Shown here piece by piece: positions 21,796-31,372 of a DNA stretch of 31,962 nt. Position 1 is the stretch's first letter. Each line of letters starts with the position of its first letter. Origin of the DNA: Polymyxa betae (lineage: Eukaryota > Endomyxa > Phytomyxea > Plasmodiophorida > Plasmodiophoridae). The notes beneath the pieces were generated by a model. It worked only from the letters and a program-made list of their open reading frames with translations. It did no database searches and was not told the DNA's origin. Location of the stretch: the NCBI GenBank assembly GCA_003693705.1, contig RBZT01000560.1, positions 1 through 31,962 on the forward strand, in the 5' to 3' direction. The translations under genes and the position numbers were made by a program.

Positions 21796-24016
21796 ATGGC
21801 TGCACCCTGGTTACCGGCCGAAGACGATGAGCTCCGCGGTCTAGCGGCCAAGTACGTGGCATCGTAAATGGCCAAAGGTAGTGTTCGACTTGCAGGCCGC
21901 CTTTCCTGGAAGAAGGGAATACAACCGAAATTGTGTGCGACTGAGATTCGGTTATCTTCAAAAAAACGGATGCTGAAGTGGTTACCCTTTAGAATTCACA
22001 CGAAGGTACTATTTTTAACTAGCTTTTCTAATCCTAACATTTTAAAAATCTTATTTTTTACCCAAGTTTCTTTCTTAGTACTATAATTATCAAACTTACA
22101 ATTTTCAATAGCAGATGCGGATGCGGTCTCTACTCATCCTAAACGCCACAAACCCGCAGTTAAACCTCAACTTACAGTCCGGTAAGCATTCCTTTTTGTC
22201 TTATTATAAAGATATTTGACTATAAAACTTTAGCGAGTTTGAAGAACAGGTCAACGCTCATAATGGATTAGTCGAATGTAAACCTAACTTCATTCTGGGC
22301 GAGGACAACGCAACACCTGAAAAAGTAAAAGCAATCCTGTCTCAGCTGTCGACCGAGACATTGTCTAAAGACAATAGCATGAAAGTTATCGTGGGGTGTA
22401 TAACTGGAAGCCCAACCAGTAAACAACAATGGATTCACCTCTATGAGGCCCTTGAACCTGAGGCGACTGACCTTCAGCTGGTCCTTGATCTTGAACTCTT
22501 TGTACCGCTTGATGATGGCAAAGAAGTACCGTTCGCTTTCAATTTCGACGATGCCAATTCTGTCATTGGCAAACTTTTCGACGAACATGTTCTGCGTCAA
22601 TCCTCACTAGCGTCCTTATTCACATTAATTGAGTAAACAGCCATTATTTATCTCCCGTTCACACTCCCTAAACCCTATGTAGAGATGAGGTCATTCTGTC
22701 AGAGGATTACGGACAGCAATCCCGGTGTCATCCAATGCTAGTTCTTGAATTCTTGTTTTGACCCGAGCTGACAATTCTTTGCAGTAATCGGTTTCTTACC
22801 CTGATCGACAATGCAGAGTCGTGTCCTCTTCCCGATGCAGACCTGGAGCTCCTGACGGTTAAGTTTCTAACCGAAGGTGTCCTCGTTTTACGGGGTCTGA
22901 TATCCGCCGATGCTGTTGACAATCTTCACAACGTTCTCAGACAAAGTGCCGATATGCGTACGATGCAACTGCATCAAGGTAACGTGACTATCGCTTTTTA
23001 TTCGAGTCTCACTGCTGACATTTGGACAGCAGGGAACGTGCAGTTCCAGTACAAGCAGCTCTCTGATCTGTCAGAGGATGTGGTTTCTTGTGTGTACGAG
23101 TGCTACAAAAACTTCCTTCAGCCGATAGTCGAATCGGCTTGTCCGGGGTTTCAATTCACTCTTGAGGATACTGTAGACGACATGTATAAGCCGATCTCCT
23201 CGCCTGCTCAAGTGAGTTTCACATTTAATCATAGTCATTTCATGTTTGCATTGACTGAAATTGGCTCGGTAATGCTACATTTGTTAGAATGAAGAGATTG
23301 CAGCCAATGAGCTACAGTTAGGAGGTCACATTTAGGAGCTTTTCGGAGCACTTTTCATTTTCACCCTGTTTGAAGTTATGCATGTTCTTTGGGCGCGATT
23401 GCGCTGGCTTTCAACAATTGTTCTTGACCACGATCGACGCATATTGATATCACACAGACGGGAGAAATTATCTCAATTTTGCTGGTTCGATTGTACTGAT
23501 ATGAAGGCGGACATTCGGACCAAAGCCTGAGGATATATGTTCTTTCAACGACTACGGGACATTCGGTCAAGTTGGAATGTTGCGGATGATTCGGATGCAG
23601 CAGCGGCCGTTAATGACACAGCCGGGAGATGTTGCAGGCGTCATCATAGTATTATTGCTGCGACTTTGCAACAGACGATGCCTGTTTGAATTTACGCCAA
23701 TTTTGTAGTTGTGCACTTCTTTTTGGATTTCCCAGATGAATGCCCAAATAGCTTCTCTCTGTTCAAAATTTATCATATCGCCCTACATTGAAATATATTA
23801 ATCGTTCTTTTAAATCTCATTTTTTGTAAATATCTATTTTTGTTTGCAATCAATTGGTGGTCGCCAATTCATCACCAACTCCTCAGCCGTCTCATAAATC
23901 CGTGCAGCGAAGTCATCACTGTGCAGATTCGCGTCGTACAGCCCACTGCCGACTGCGAACACTTGACCGGATTCCTCGAGAGCATACAATCCAGCAGGCA
24001 GTTAGGTGTTCGATAA
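21796..24016 (+). CDS. Unrecognised spliced gene; 5' end Myb/SANT-like and frameshifted
   Basis: Exons 22112-22181, 22234-22632, 22785-22978, 23030-23211 and 23927-24016 join in consistent phase to TAA at 24014-24016. Introns are 52, 152, 51 and 715 nt; the last contains the second dispersed repeat (23264-23844). The 51-nt intron could be retained in frame. The product (about 310 residues from exon 22112 on) includes FEEQVNAHNGLVECKPNF, LQLVLDLELFVPLDDGKE, FLTEGVLVLRGLISADAVDN and DLSEDVVSCVYECYKNFLQP; no family recognised. Upstream, 21796-21965 encodes MAAPWLPAEDDELRGLAAKY and, one frame over, VVFDLQAAFPGRREYN and VRLRFGYLQK, a Myb/SANT repeat broken by an apparent one-base insertion at TCGTAAATGG. 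I could not connect this part to exon 22112 in phase, so it may be decayed or a separate remnant. GVLVLRGLIS faintly recalls PhyH-type dioxygenases, but no HxD motif is seen. Confidence 0.5.
23264..23844. repeat. Dispersed ~590-bp repeat, copy 2, inside an intron
   Basis: Matches 12159-12756 almost end to end in the same orientation. It begins GCTCGGTAATGCTACAT about 52 bp after the GTGAGT donor at 23212 and ends TATTTTTGTT about 82 bp before the proposed acceptor at 23926. Its minus strand still has an ATG at 23776 opening INFEQREAIWAFIWEIQKEV, followed by stops, a remnant of an element-encoded protein. Confidence 0.85.
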
Positions 24017-24337
24017 GAATCGATGAGACGGACGCGCAGAAGCAGGCGCGCGATCGATTCCGTACTGGCCCAGCTTACATTGCGACAAAAAAATCCTGTC
24101 GATGGAATTGCCCATATTACTACTGCCCCAACTGAAAATTTATTAAGCTCTCGACGACAACAGCGAAGGAGCGTGTTAGTAGATAAGCGCTGTTTGACCA
24201 ATCTCGAGATATCAGTAGCGCAGACTTGCGCAAATTCAGCAGGAAGCCTTTCCTTCTGATTGCATGCTGAGATATACAAATTTCCACTTCAAACGCATTC
24301 CTGGTCAAAACCCGTTCATGGGTAGCACTCAAGTTGA

Positions 24338-24410
24338 GCTCTGCTAGCTCAGTTGGTAGAGCATTGGTCTAATAAGCCAAAGGTCGTCGGTTCGAGCCCG
24401 GCGCGGAGCA
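24338..24410 (+). tRNA. tRNA-Ile (anticodon AAU)
   Basis: A 73-nt cloverleaf. The acceptor stem GCTCTGC pairs with GCGGAGC with one G-T pair, followed by discriminator A. The D arm holds AGTTGGTAGA. The anticodon stem TTGGT/GCCAA encloses CTAATAA with anticodon AAT, and the T arm GTCGG-TTCGAGC-CCGGC is intact. There is no intron. A and B boxes match consensus, and a T8 run begins 3 nt downstream as a Pol III terminator. Confidence 0.95.
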
Positions 24411-24412
24411 AA

Positions 24413-24421
24413 CTTTTTTTG
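24413..24421 (+). terminator. Pol III T-run after tRNA-Ile
   Basis: A run of eight T just after the tRNA-Ile 3' end, the usual RNA polymerase III stop. Confidence 0.85.
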
Positions 24422-25174
24422 CCAGTGATGGATCTGTAAGCCATTCTGTTTATCATGATCGATTCTGTACCTTAATTCGAAACCAAAAGGGCAAGCGGAA
24501 TGCGACGAAAACTGGATGCATCTCGGCTGCTCCATTTAATCTCAGCTGATTCTAGAATTTGGCCGTCAAGTCGGGTATTGTCTGTCTAAAGCAATTACCA
24601 AACTCGTTCACCTAATAACATCATGTTGGTCTCACTTATACTTATCCAGAGAGTCTCCCAATTGAATTCAGAACGAATTTTTGTCCACAAAGTTGAAATG
24701 CTTCCTTTTTGGCAAAGTTCTGGATGACAGATTGAATCGGTAATCATCAACACGAGTCCACTGGCCCTATCCAGCAGTCGTGTTCGGCGCTACATTCACC
24801 GTTGCTGTTTCCGTAAACCGTTCGTGATTGGTGCCAGCGATATCTTTGTAATCCGTCCGTAAAGATCTGAATCCGTCTGATAGCTGCACCATCAGCACCG
24901 TCCATCTCCAATTCGGTCACGCAACGAACTGGCCCAAGCATTGATGCCGAGGAACATCAGGAAATGATTTCTGTCTGGATGTGAAAAACTGCCTTGAGTC
25001 CCATCATGCTGCTGAATCCGTCCATGAAGCAATCTCCAATGACACTAACGTATCGCCGGTCCGATATTCCGTCCTCCGATCACGTGGGTTGGACCCAGCT
25101 CAAATTATTCTACACAGTTTTGCTGTTAGAAGCATCCCACAACTTCAAAGCGCATTAGGTATGAGGAATAGTTT
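24422..25174. other. Stretch between tRNA genes, no gene supported
   Basis: About 750 bp of mixed composition. Open frames up to 67 codons occur on both strands, without motifs, splice support or repeats I can match elsewhere in the window. Confidence 0.5.
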
Positions 25175-25246
25175 GCCGCTATAGCACAGTGGTAGTGCAC
25201 CCGCTTCGTAAGCGGTAGGTCGCAGGTTCAATCCCTGCTGGCGGCA
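25175..25246 (+). tRNA. tRNA-Thr (anticodon CGU)
   Basis: A 72-nt cloverleaf. The acceptor GCCGCTA pairs with TGGCGGC, followed by A. The D arm has AGTGGTAG. The anticodon stem CCCGC/GCGGT has one C-T mismatch at its base and encloses TTCGTAA with anticodon CGT, which reads ACG. The T arm GCAGG-TTCAATC-CCTGC is perfect. A TTTT follows at 25251-25254 as a likely terminator. Confidence 0.93.
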
Positions 25247-25534
25247 ATTGTTTTGATTTTGCGGATTTGCGACCACGCAAGCACCTGTACTTGGAGTTTT
25301 CAGATCGTGCGTCCGTGACTTCAATGAATGTGAGCGATTCAGGCCGAGGGGGTGAAAGGTTCAACCTGAGTCCCAAAATCTCGGTTTTTGCTTACATCTC
25401 GTAATCAAATTTTCTGAACATCATACTCTTGTATCTCGATTGCAAGCAAGTAGATCTGTGCAAAATGACTTGATTCAAACCTCACAAACAGACTCGGACT
25501 ATGATCGTTTCCTGCCTTTGCAATTAGTTCACGT

Positions 25535-25890
25535 CGATCTGCACTCAATACGGTTCCCGGCTACGGTCAGCTGTGATGAAAAATAATCGCTTTTCATGAA
25601 AATTTCATATCTGAAAACACATGCGTGTGACCGATGGTGACGTACCCTCCATAATAATCCCATACTATGGCTCGATTATTATTCAATATATACCTTCGAT
25701 GTATCATGAATCTTAGATTTCCTGAATCCCGTTCCGCAACAGCTGTTCGACATCTTGTTAAAAAATAACCGAAAATAAGCTGATAGAAGGGACCTTATAG
25801 CGGATCTGAGATTGGCTGGATAATCGAGTACGCTAACTCTCGGATTATGCAAGAAGATCTCACAACTTGACACGGCTTCTTCTAAATCGT
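25535..25890. repeat. Duplicated segment, left copy (partner 28612-28975)
   Basis: Shares GATCTGCACTCAATACG, CACATGCGTGTGACCGATGG, TTCCGCAACAGCTGTT and GCTAACTCTCGGATTATG with 28612-28975 in the same order and orientation, with many small differences. It flanks BTB units A and C on their gene-3' side and is missing beside unit B. Confidence 0.8.
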
Positions 25891-26143
25891 CGATGGAAAG
25901 TCTGAATATACAGGGGGTTCGTAGAGCGAGAGCGGCGTACGCCTGCTCCGTACGGTAGGTCGTACGCAGTCCATTCTGTACGACCTGGTAGTTAGCATAC
26001 GCTGAAATAGGCCCTTCCTCCCATAACATCGATATCTGGCTGTCAAATCCAATCCTGTTCTCTTGATAAAGAGCATGTTTGAATATTCCTGGTTTCCGGG
26101 ACCCGACTACGTGAGACTTAGATTGCTGTTTCAAGATGGGCAT
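25679..26143 (-). pseudogene. Hypothetical frame downstream of BTB copy A (154 aa)
   Basis: An open frame from ATG 26143 includes SRKPGIFKHALYQENRIGF, ISAYANYQVVQNGLRTTYRT and FRLSIDDLEEAVSSCEIF. The first segment recurs, degraded, beside copies B (near 27100) and C (near 28985). In copy C the middle portion is deleted. It may be a further exon of the BTB gene, since a CAG acceptor precedes it in units A and B, or a neighbouring small gene. No domain recognised. Confidence 0.3.
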
Positions 26144-26304
26144 GAAGGAATTTTTGTATTTTACTGTCAGTATATCATGTCAGCTGTTGTGTTCAAAATG
26201 TAGCTTTTTCATTTAGTCTGTGACCAATATATAGAATGACAGTTTTTTAGAAAACGTTGATTCTGTTCAGAGCAATTGCAGGTGACGTTGTTTGCAGCGT
26301 ATGG

Positions 26305-26760
26305 TTACAAGTATTTCTGTTGCAGAATCAGTTTGTAACTGTATCCTTCAAAGAGTTTCTCAATGCTCCTAATAATACATCTGTAATCCCGTTCATCTTC
26401 GTTCACATTCAAACTTTTGATCTTATTCATGATTTCATCTTGAAACCCTGAATTCTCTAGATGGTGTCGATAACTATCAAAATCTTGAGCAGAAGGAGCT
26501 TGTGACAACAGCCAATAATCTGTTTCAATATCTCATAACTTGAACTTTAGCGGATTTCGATATGCTGTCATTTCCTTTAATGCAGGCATCAATGAACGAC
26601 TTTGTGCATCAACTATTCTGACACGTTGAATTGTTGAAACTAGTTCGTCAGTTTTGTGCATTAGATGCTCGAATGTTTCGCGCATGCGTAAACAAAATCG
26701 GCATTTATCTTGGATTCGATTGCTCAGTTTTTCTAATGGGCTTTCATCCGGTGTGATCAG
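26305..26760 (-). pseudogene. BTB/KCTD family copy A, C-terminal part only
   Basis: Shares the C-terminal half of copies B and C: ELVSTIQRVRIVDAQS, MPALKEMTAYR, SQAPSAQDFDSYRHHLEN and DEIMNKIKSLNVNEDE, ending QQKYL and TAA at 26305-26307. An in-frame TGA follows KFKL where copy C has CGA. The BTB domain is missing upstream; instead the sequence turns into an unrelated frame with CRFCLRMRETFEHLM. Confidence 0.6.
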
Positions 26761-26797
26761 TACGTGCTTAGATTAATGGAGGCCTGTTGTGCTTAAT

Positions 26798-27100
26798 TTA
26801 TTCTCTCTGATCGCGTTTGCACAACATATTTACCGATCGTGAATCGATACCTCTTTGGATAATCATTGAATTGACTCGATTTAACATTTGTATCAAGACA
26901 AAACTGTATGAGCTTAGTAAAGGATCGTGTTGGGTTGGGTCCCCAGATTGTGCGGCGTCCTTTGCTAATTCGTCGATAATGTTGCTATCCGGGATTGCCG
27001 GCTTGACAGTATTATTTCGGGCCAGTTTGGCAAGATTCTTTGCACAATCCTTAACAAGTGCGTCCAGTACTCTTTGAATAAACCTGGTTTCCGGGACCAT
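26798..27100 (-). pseudogene. Hypothetical frame beside BTB copy B (100 aa)
   Basis: An open frame with ETRFIQRVLDALVKDCAKN, IPDSNIIDELAKDAAQSG and SSYSFVLIQMLNRVNSMI, ending TAA. Its start overlaps the motif CCTGGTTTCCGGGAC, repeated beside copies A and C in another frame. The segment occupies the place where units A and C have the 25535/28612 repeat. Not recognised; it could be an alternative terminal exon. Confidence 0.3.
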
Positions 27101-27299
27101 ACAAGGTGAGGCTAAGATTGCTGTTTCAAAATGGTAATGAAGGGATTTAGTACTGTCAGTATATAATGTCAGCTGTTGAGTTTAATGCCAATTTTAACTT
27201 AGTCTGTAACCAATATAAAGAATGACGGGTTTTGGAAGTCAACGCAGACGTTTATTCGGTTCAGAGCAATTGCAGATGACGGGTTAATGTAACGTTTGG

Positions 27300-27987
27300 T
27301 TACATGTATTCATGTTGCAGGACCAGGCTGTACATGTTTCTATTGACTTCCTCTATGCTCCTAATAACCCATCTATAACCCAGTTCATCTTTGTTCGCAT
27401 TCATTTCATTGATCTGAGTCAAGATTTCATCTTGAAGTCCGGACTCTTCAAAGATGCATTGACTAACATCGAAATCTTGAGTAGGAGGAGGCTGTGACCG
27501 CGGCCAAGCATCTTAGTCCATAGGCTCGAAATCGAACTCTAGCGGATCTCGATATGTTATCATTTCCACTAATGCAGGCCTTGAACGGCGTTGTGCATCG
27601 AGTTTTCTGACACGTTGAATTGATGAAAGGAGTTCTTGTAATTGAAATTGATAATCAGCTTGACTTTGTGCATTGAGTTTAATTACACTTTGAATGGATG
27701 ATACCAGTTCGTGTAATTGAAAGTAATCCGCTTCTTGTAAAAGCAATGATAATGGAACTGTAGAAGTGGTTGACCAATGGAACTTCCTTGAACGCATATA
27801 CGGATAATATATACATAAATGGTTCAGGATCGCGATCTATGAAATGATTTCGGCTCGGGAATCTACACATAGCTGCTAGTAGACAATCCGGATATGATAA
27901 TAACAGGCTTCGCGTCGTTGTGAATAGTCGACCTCCAACATTCAGGTCTATTAAATCACTATCGTTGGAAGTTTCGTTCAAATCCAT
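27300..27987 (-). pseudogene. BTB/KCTD family copy B, frameshifted
   Basis: The ATG at 27985-27987 opens MDLNETSNDSDLIDLNVGG, then RLFTTTRSLLLSYPDCLLA and FIDRDPEPFMYIL, a T1/KCTD-type BTB domain (LNVGG..F.TTR..L...P, DRD...F..IL). An extra G near 27797 (ATACGGATAA against ATACGATAA in copy C) shifts the frame. The sense continues RSRKFHWSTTSTVPLSL, LLQEADYFQLHELVSSIQ (KCTD second half), then a TAA after EPMD, and an open tail with QDEILTQINEMNANKDELG to QHEYM. Copy B duplicates the LHELVSSIQ segment internally. KCTD proteins usually serve as Cullin-3 adaptors; here only the domain is established. Confidence 0.75.
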
Positions 27988-28111
27988 TCAAAGACGATAT
28001 AGCTTAATGAAAATACAATCTGTTAGTTCGATGATCGCCTCAAAGTTTAAGGCGCTGAATGTCTTGCGGTGAATTTATGTATGAACGATGTGAGCTCAGT
28101 CGAGAGATTTG

Positions 28112-28418
28112 TAGATCGACCCTGCTACGAACGCAACCTCCCATGCGCCTTAGTAGAGTCACAACCGGGGTGCAGCCTCCTCGCTATAGTGGAAGCCGTC
28201 TTGATTTGTCCTCTTTCTGCATACTGTACTTCTACGCGCCTCAATAGACAGTAGCTTATTGAATTATCACCAGTTCGCTTGGTGATGGGCTGCTGTCGAC
28301 AGCTCACCACGAGATAATGGACACAGAAGGCTTTCCACTTTAGGGGGGCTGCACCCCGGTTCGGACTCTAAGTCTGGCGCAACCTTATAGGGAGGTTGCG
28401 TTCGTAGCAGGGTCGAAA
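28112..28418. mobile_element. Fold-back MITE-like element
   Basis: The arms 28112-28205 and 28325-28418 are inverted copies over about 85-90 bp: TCGACCCTGCTACGAACGCA at the left, TGCGTTCGTAGCAGGGTCGA at the right, with CGGGGTGCAGCC against GGCTGCACCCCGG inside. Internal mismatches and short indels are present. Unit C lacks this block at the matching place (after its position 29920), so it is an insertion in unit B. No coding capacity; superfamily unknown. Confidence 0.8.
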
Positions 28419-28564
28419 GGAAAATATAAAAAACAGGATGAAATATTATGACATCCGATTGAATATAGAGCCGATGAGAATTCTATGGTGGTCGGAGAAC
28501 CAGTCATTAACCGAGAGCTGTAATGTCGGAGAGACTACTCGAACTTGAGACCAATCAGAGCGGC

Positions 28565-28592
28565 GTGTATTGGATTGGATTGGATTCTACTA
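28565..28592. repeat. TTGGA microsatellite with conserved flank
   Basis: Three TTGGA units followed by TTCTACTAG. The same place in unit C (30056-30075) has one unit and the same flank, so the array expanded or shrank after duplication. Confidence 0.8.
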
Positions 28593-28611
28593 GTTTGTTG
28601 ATGGTTCAGGT

Positions 28612-28975
28612 CGATCTGCACTCAATACGAATCCCACTTGATTGTCCGGGCTACTATCAGCTGTGAGAAAGCGATCGCTTTCCATAGGGATTCCATATCT
28701 GAAAAACACATGCGTGTGACCGATGGTGAAGCACCCTCCCTAATAATCTCATACTATATGTCTCTATCGCTATACAATGAATGACTTCAATGTATCATCG
28801 GTTTTAGGTTTCATGAATCCCTTTCCGCAACAGCTGTTAGACGTCATGTGGAATATTAAACGAAAAACAGCTGATAACAGAACAATATAACGGTTCTGAG
28901 ATTGGATTAATGATCGAGTAGGCTAACTCTCGGATTATGAAAAAAGATTTCACAACTTGACACTGTTCTTGATAA
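28612..28975. repeat. Duplicated segment, right copy (partner 25535-25890)
   Basis: Second copy of the segment at 25535. It lacks about 180 bp found in the left unit just after it (25890-26070), since here TTGACACTG runs straight into TTCTTGATAAAGAGCATG. Confidence 0.8.
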
Positions 28976-29009
28976 AGAGCATGCTTGAACATACCTGGTT
29001 TGGGGACAG

Positions 29010-29095
29010 GACTAGGTGAGGCTAAGATTGCTGCGTCAAGATGGCCAGGAAGGACTAGGTGAGGTTAAGATTGCTGCGTCAAGATGGCCAGGAAG
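29010..29095. repeat. Short tandem duplication of about 46 bp
   Basis: GGACTAGGTGAGG, then TTAAGATTGCTGCGTCAAGATGGCCAGGAA (split here for length: AAGATTGCTGCGTC and AAGATGGCCAGGAAGGA) occurs twice in a row, with a single C/T difference. Units A and B carry it once, so it is a recent local slip in unit C. Confidence 0.75.
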
Positions 29096-29249
29096 GAAAT
29101 TTGTATTATCCTGTCAGTATATCTTGTGATGCGTTTGATGCTGCTTTTCACTTAGTCTGTGACCAATACAATAGAATGATGATGTTTATTGTTCGGCTCA
29201 GAGCAATTGCAGATACCGTAAAGGGCCAATGTTACGCAGTAACATTTGG

Positions 29250-29861
29250 TTACAAGTATTCCTGTTGCAGGATCACCTTGTACGAGTATAGAGAGGGTTC
29301 CTCTATGCACCTAATTACCCATCTGTAACCCAGTTCGTCTTTGTTCGCATTCAATTGTTCGATCTCATTCACGATTTGTTCATGAAACCCTGAACCCTTG
29401 AGTTGGCGTCGGCTAACATCAAAATCTTGTGCAGAAGGAGCCTGCGACCACAGCCAACAATCTGTGTCAATATCTCGTAACTCGATTTTTGACGAAATTA
29501 GGTGTGCTGTCAATTCCTTTAATGCAGGCATCGATGAACGTTGTGCATCGAGTTTAATGTCACGTTGAATGGTTGAAACTAGTTCGTGTAATTGAAAATA
29601 ATCCGCTTCTTGTAAAATTAATGATAATGGAACTGTAGAGTTGGTTGATCAATGGAATTTCTTTGAACGCATATACGATAATATATACATAAATGGTTCA
29701 GGATCTCGATCTATGAAATGATTTCGGCTCGGGAATCTACACATAGCTGCTAGTAGAGAATCCGGATATGATAATAACTGGCTTCGCGTCGTTGTGAATA
29801 GTCGACCTCCAACATTCAGTTCTATTAAATCACTATCGTTGGAAGTTTCGTTCAAATCCAT
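29250..29861 (-). pseudogene. BTB/KCTD family copy C, one in-frame TGA
   Basis: The ATG at 29859-29861 opens the same T1/BTB domain (LNVGGRLFTTTRSQLLSYPD, FIDRDPEPFMYILSYMRSKK). It stays in one frame for 204 codons to TAA at 29250-29252, broken only by TGA at 29649-29651, where copy B has TGG (Trp). The remainder is LILQEADYFQLHELVSTIQ, MPALKELTAHLISSKIEL, SAQDFDVSRRQLKGSG and NEIEQLNANKDELGYRW. It is the best preserved copy, and a single transition separates it from an open frame. An in-frame ATG also lies upstream at 29999, but the conserved start is shared with copy B. Confidence 0.78.
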
Positions 29862-30099
29862 CCAGCGACAATATAGCTTAATAAAAGTACAATTACGATG
29901 TCGCCTTAAAGTTTGAGGTGAATGCGCTGCTGCAAATTTATGGATTCTGACGAGTGAATATCGAACCGATGAGAAATCTGTGGTGGTCCGGAGATCCAAT
30001 TATCTGTAATGCAGGTGAGACTACTCGAATATGAGATCTATTCAGAGCGGCGTGTATTGAATTGGATTCTACTAGATTGTTGATGGCTGTCAATAGAAG

Positions 30100-30479
30100 G
30101 CTCTTTATCCAAACCGCAAGGCCGGTCATACTGAATCATCGCCTTAAATCAACCAGGATTCCAACTTCCATCTTCGCAGCTATGTATAAATTCAACCATT
30201 GTTGTTCGTCTATATCTTGGTGTGCCGAATTGGATGGACCAAAGAGAGGATCGACGAGGTAGGATAGGAACCCGCCCAATACAACAAAGTAGACATTATG
30301 TACTCTAACTCATCTATTACTCCCCTATTAAGTTTCCAGCTTCTATCTAGATCATTGTATATAGTATCCGTTGTCATATATGCAGGAGAGGAACTTTGCC
30401 ATACGAAATTCTCTCGAAGAAACATCAAGCTTAGTCAATTTGAAGACTACCCTAACTAGGCTCTTGTCCTAGAAAGCAA
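30100..30479. other. Stretch without a supported gene
   Basis: About 380 bp to the right of BTB unit C. Short frames on both strands, no domain or repeat match found. Confidence 0.4.
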
Positions 30480-30645
30480 AGTCGAGGATATTGAAGAACG
30501 ATTAAACTGCAATAACATTCTTCTCAATGGAGCCCGAACAGGACGCTGTCGGGCCAGAACACATTTGAACATTATAAAAATTGAATGGGAATTTACATGT
30601 CGAGATTGTGTGCGATATTGAGAAACTGTAGAATATCAACTAATA
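30480..30645 (+). pseudogene. LINE C-terminal fragment, plus strand
   Basis: The frame LLNGARTGRCRARTHLN, IEWEFTCRDCVRY, stop, ETVEYQL resembles the region after the RNase H domain of Jockey/R1-type LINEs, where R.RTGH is followed by C..C and ETV.H. An in-frame stop and loss of the histidine show decay. No reverse transcriptase is nearby. Confidence 0.4.
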
Positions 30646-31007
30646 CAAAAAGAACACGAATCAGCTAAAGCAAGTTTGTGACAAATATAAGGAATTAGAA
30701 ATCAGCAGCTTCGATGAAGCACTTTATTACGAACAGTGAATGCATGCAATTAAGATTCTTTTCGAGCTTTTTAGCATCATTCTGTGTGAAGAAACAAATT
30801 TCCTCTTCACCAAATGCTGCTGCTTTTTTGCATGGGTTTCCCGGCTGTAAACAATCTTTTTTCTGTGTGGAACTTTATGAAATCCAATTCGATTTCATTG
30901 TTATTGCTATTGGAGCTAATTTTTCGGCGATGTCTTTACCAACTGCATGTGTATATTTCTATTGCAAGGAAGGGTGACGAGTCGCTGAATGCGTCACAGT
31001 GAATCGA

Positions 31008-31122
31008 TGACTGGATGGATGTTCCGTTCGGCAAGCTCTAGCGGACAGACTGTATCAAGACCGGTCTGTATTGCTATAATCTCTGATTCGTAGCTAGATA
31101 CAGCGTTCATGAGGCTATTTTG
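31008..31122 (-). pseudogene. LINE RNase H domain fragment
   Basis: The minus strand encodes NAVSSYESEIIAIQTGLDTV followed by RNIHPVIDSL and a stop. This is the active-site pattern of LINE RNase H domains (S...E..AI...L, then the conserved DS). The preceding part (GDRRMVHISNIEDYDP) is open but not typical. It is a remnant of a few dozen codons. Confidence 0.5.
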
Positions 31123-31338
31123 ATCGAGCGTTTAGATATCGGATCGTAATCTTCAATGTTGGAGATATGTACCATACGCCTGTCACCTGTGAGAACGGTG
31201 CTTGTGGAACTTTCATTTACTGAGGCCCTCGAGGGTCATTGAATTTATAGATTCCTGTGAATGGATTCTAGAATCGAATTCTTTTGCTATCGTTTTTTCA
31301 ATTGCATATCGAAAAGGCGTCCGACTGTCTACGTTGCA

Positions 31339-31372
31339 ATGTGGATTGGATTGGATTGGATTGGATTGTACT
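31339..31372. repeat. TTGGA microsatellite, five units
   Basis: GGATTGGATTGG continues for about five pentamers and ends in GTACTAG, the same TACTAG flank as the arrays at 28565 and 30056. This suggests one ancestral sequence in three places. Confidence 0.85.

Noticed and set aside
21516-21961. Long open frames on both strands in the C/T-rich stretch
   Set aside because: Stop-poor because of skewed, repeated composition; Arg/Ser/Asp-rich translations with no motif.
23872-24279. Minus-strand frame of 135 codons
   Set aside because: It lies across the final exon of the plus-strand gene and has no recognised domain or splice context; probably a shadow frame.
25890-26040. Short GTACG-rich inverted words resembling a regulatory site
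   Set aside because: They lie inside a readable frame and are too irregular to be called a site.
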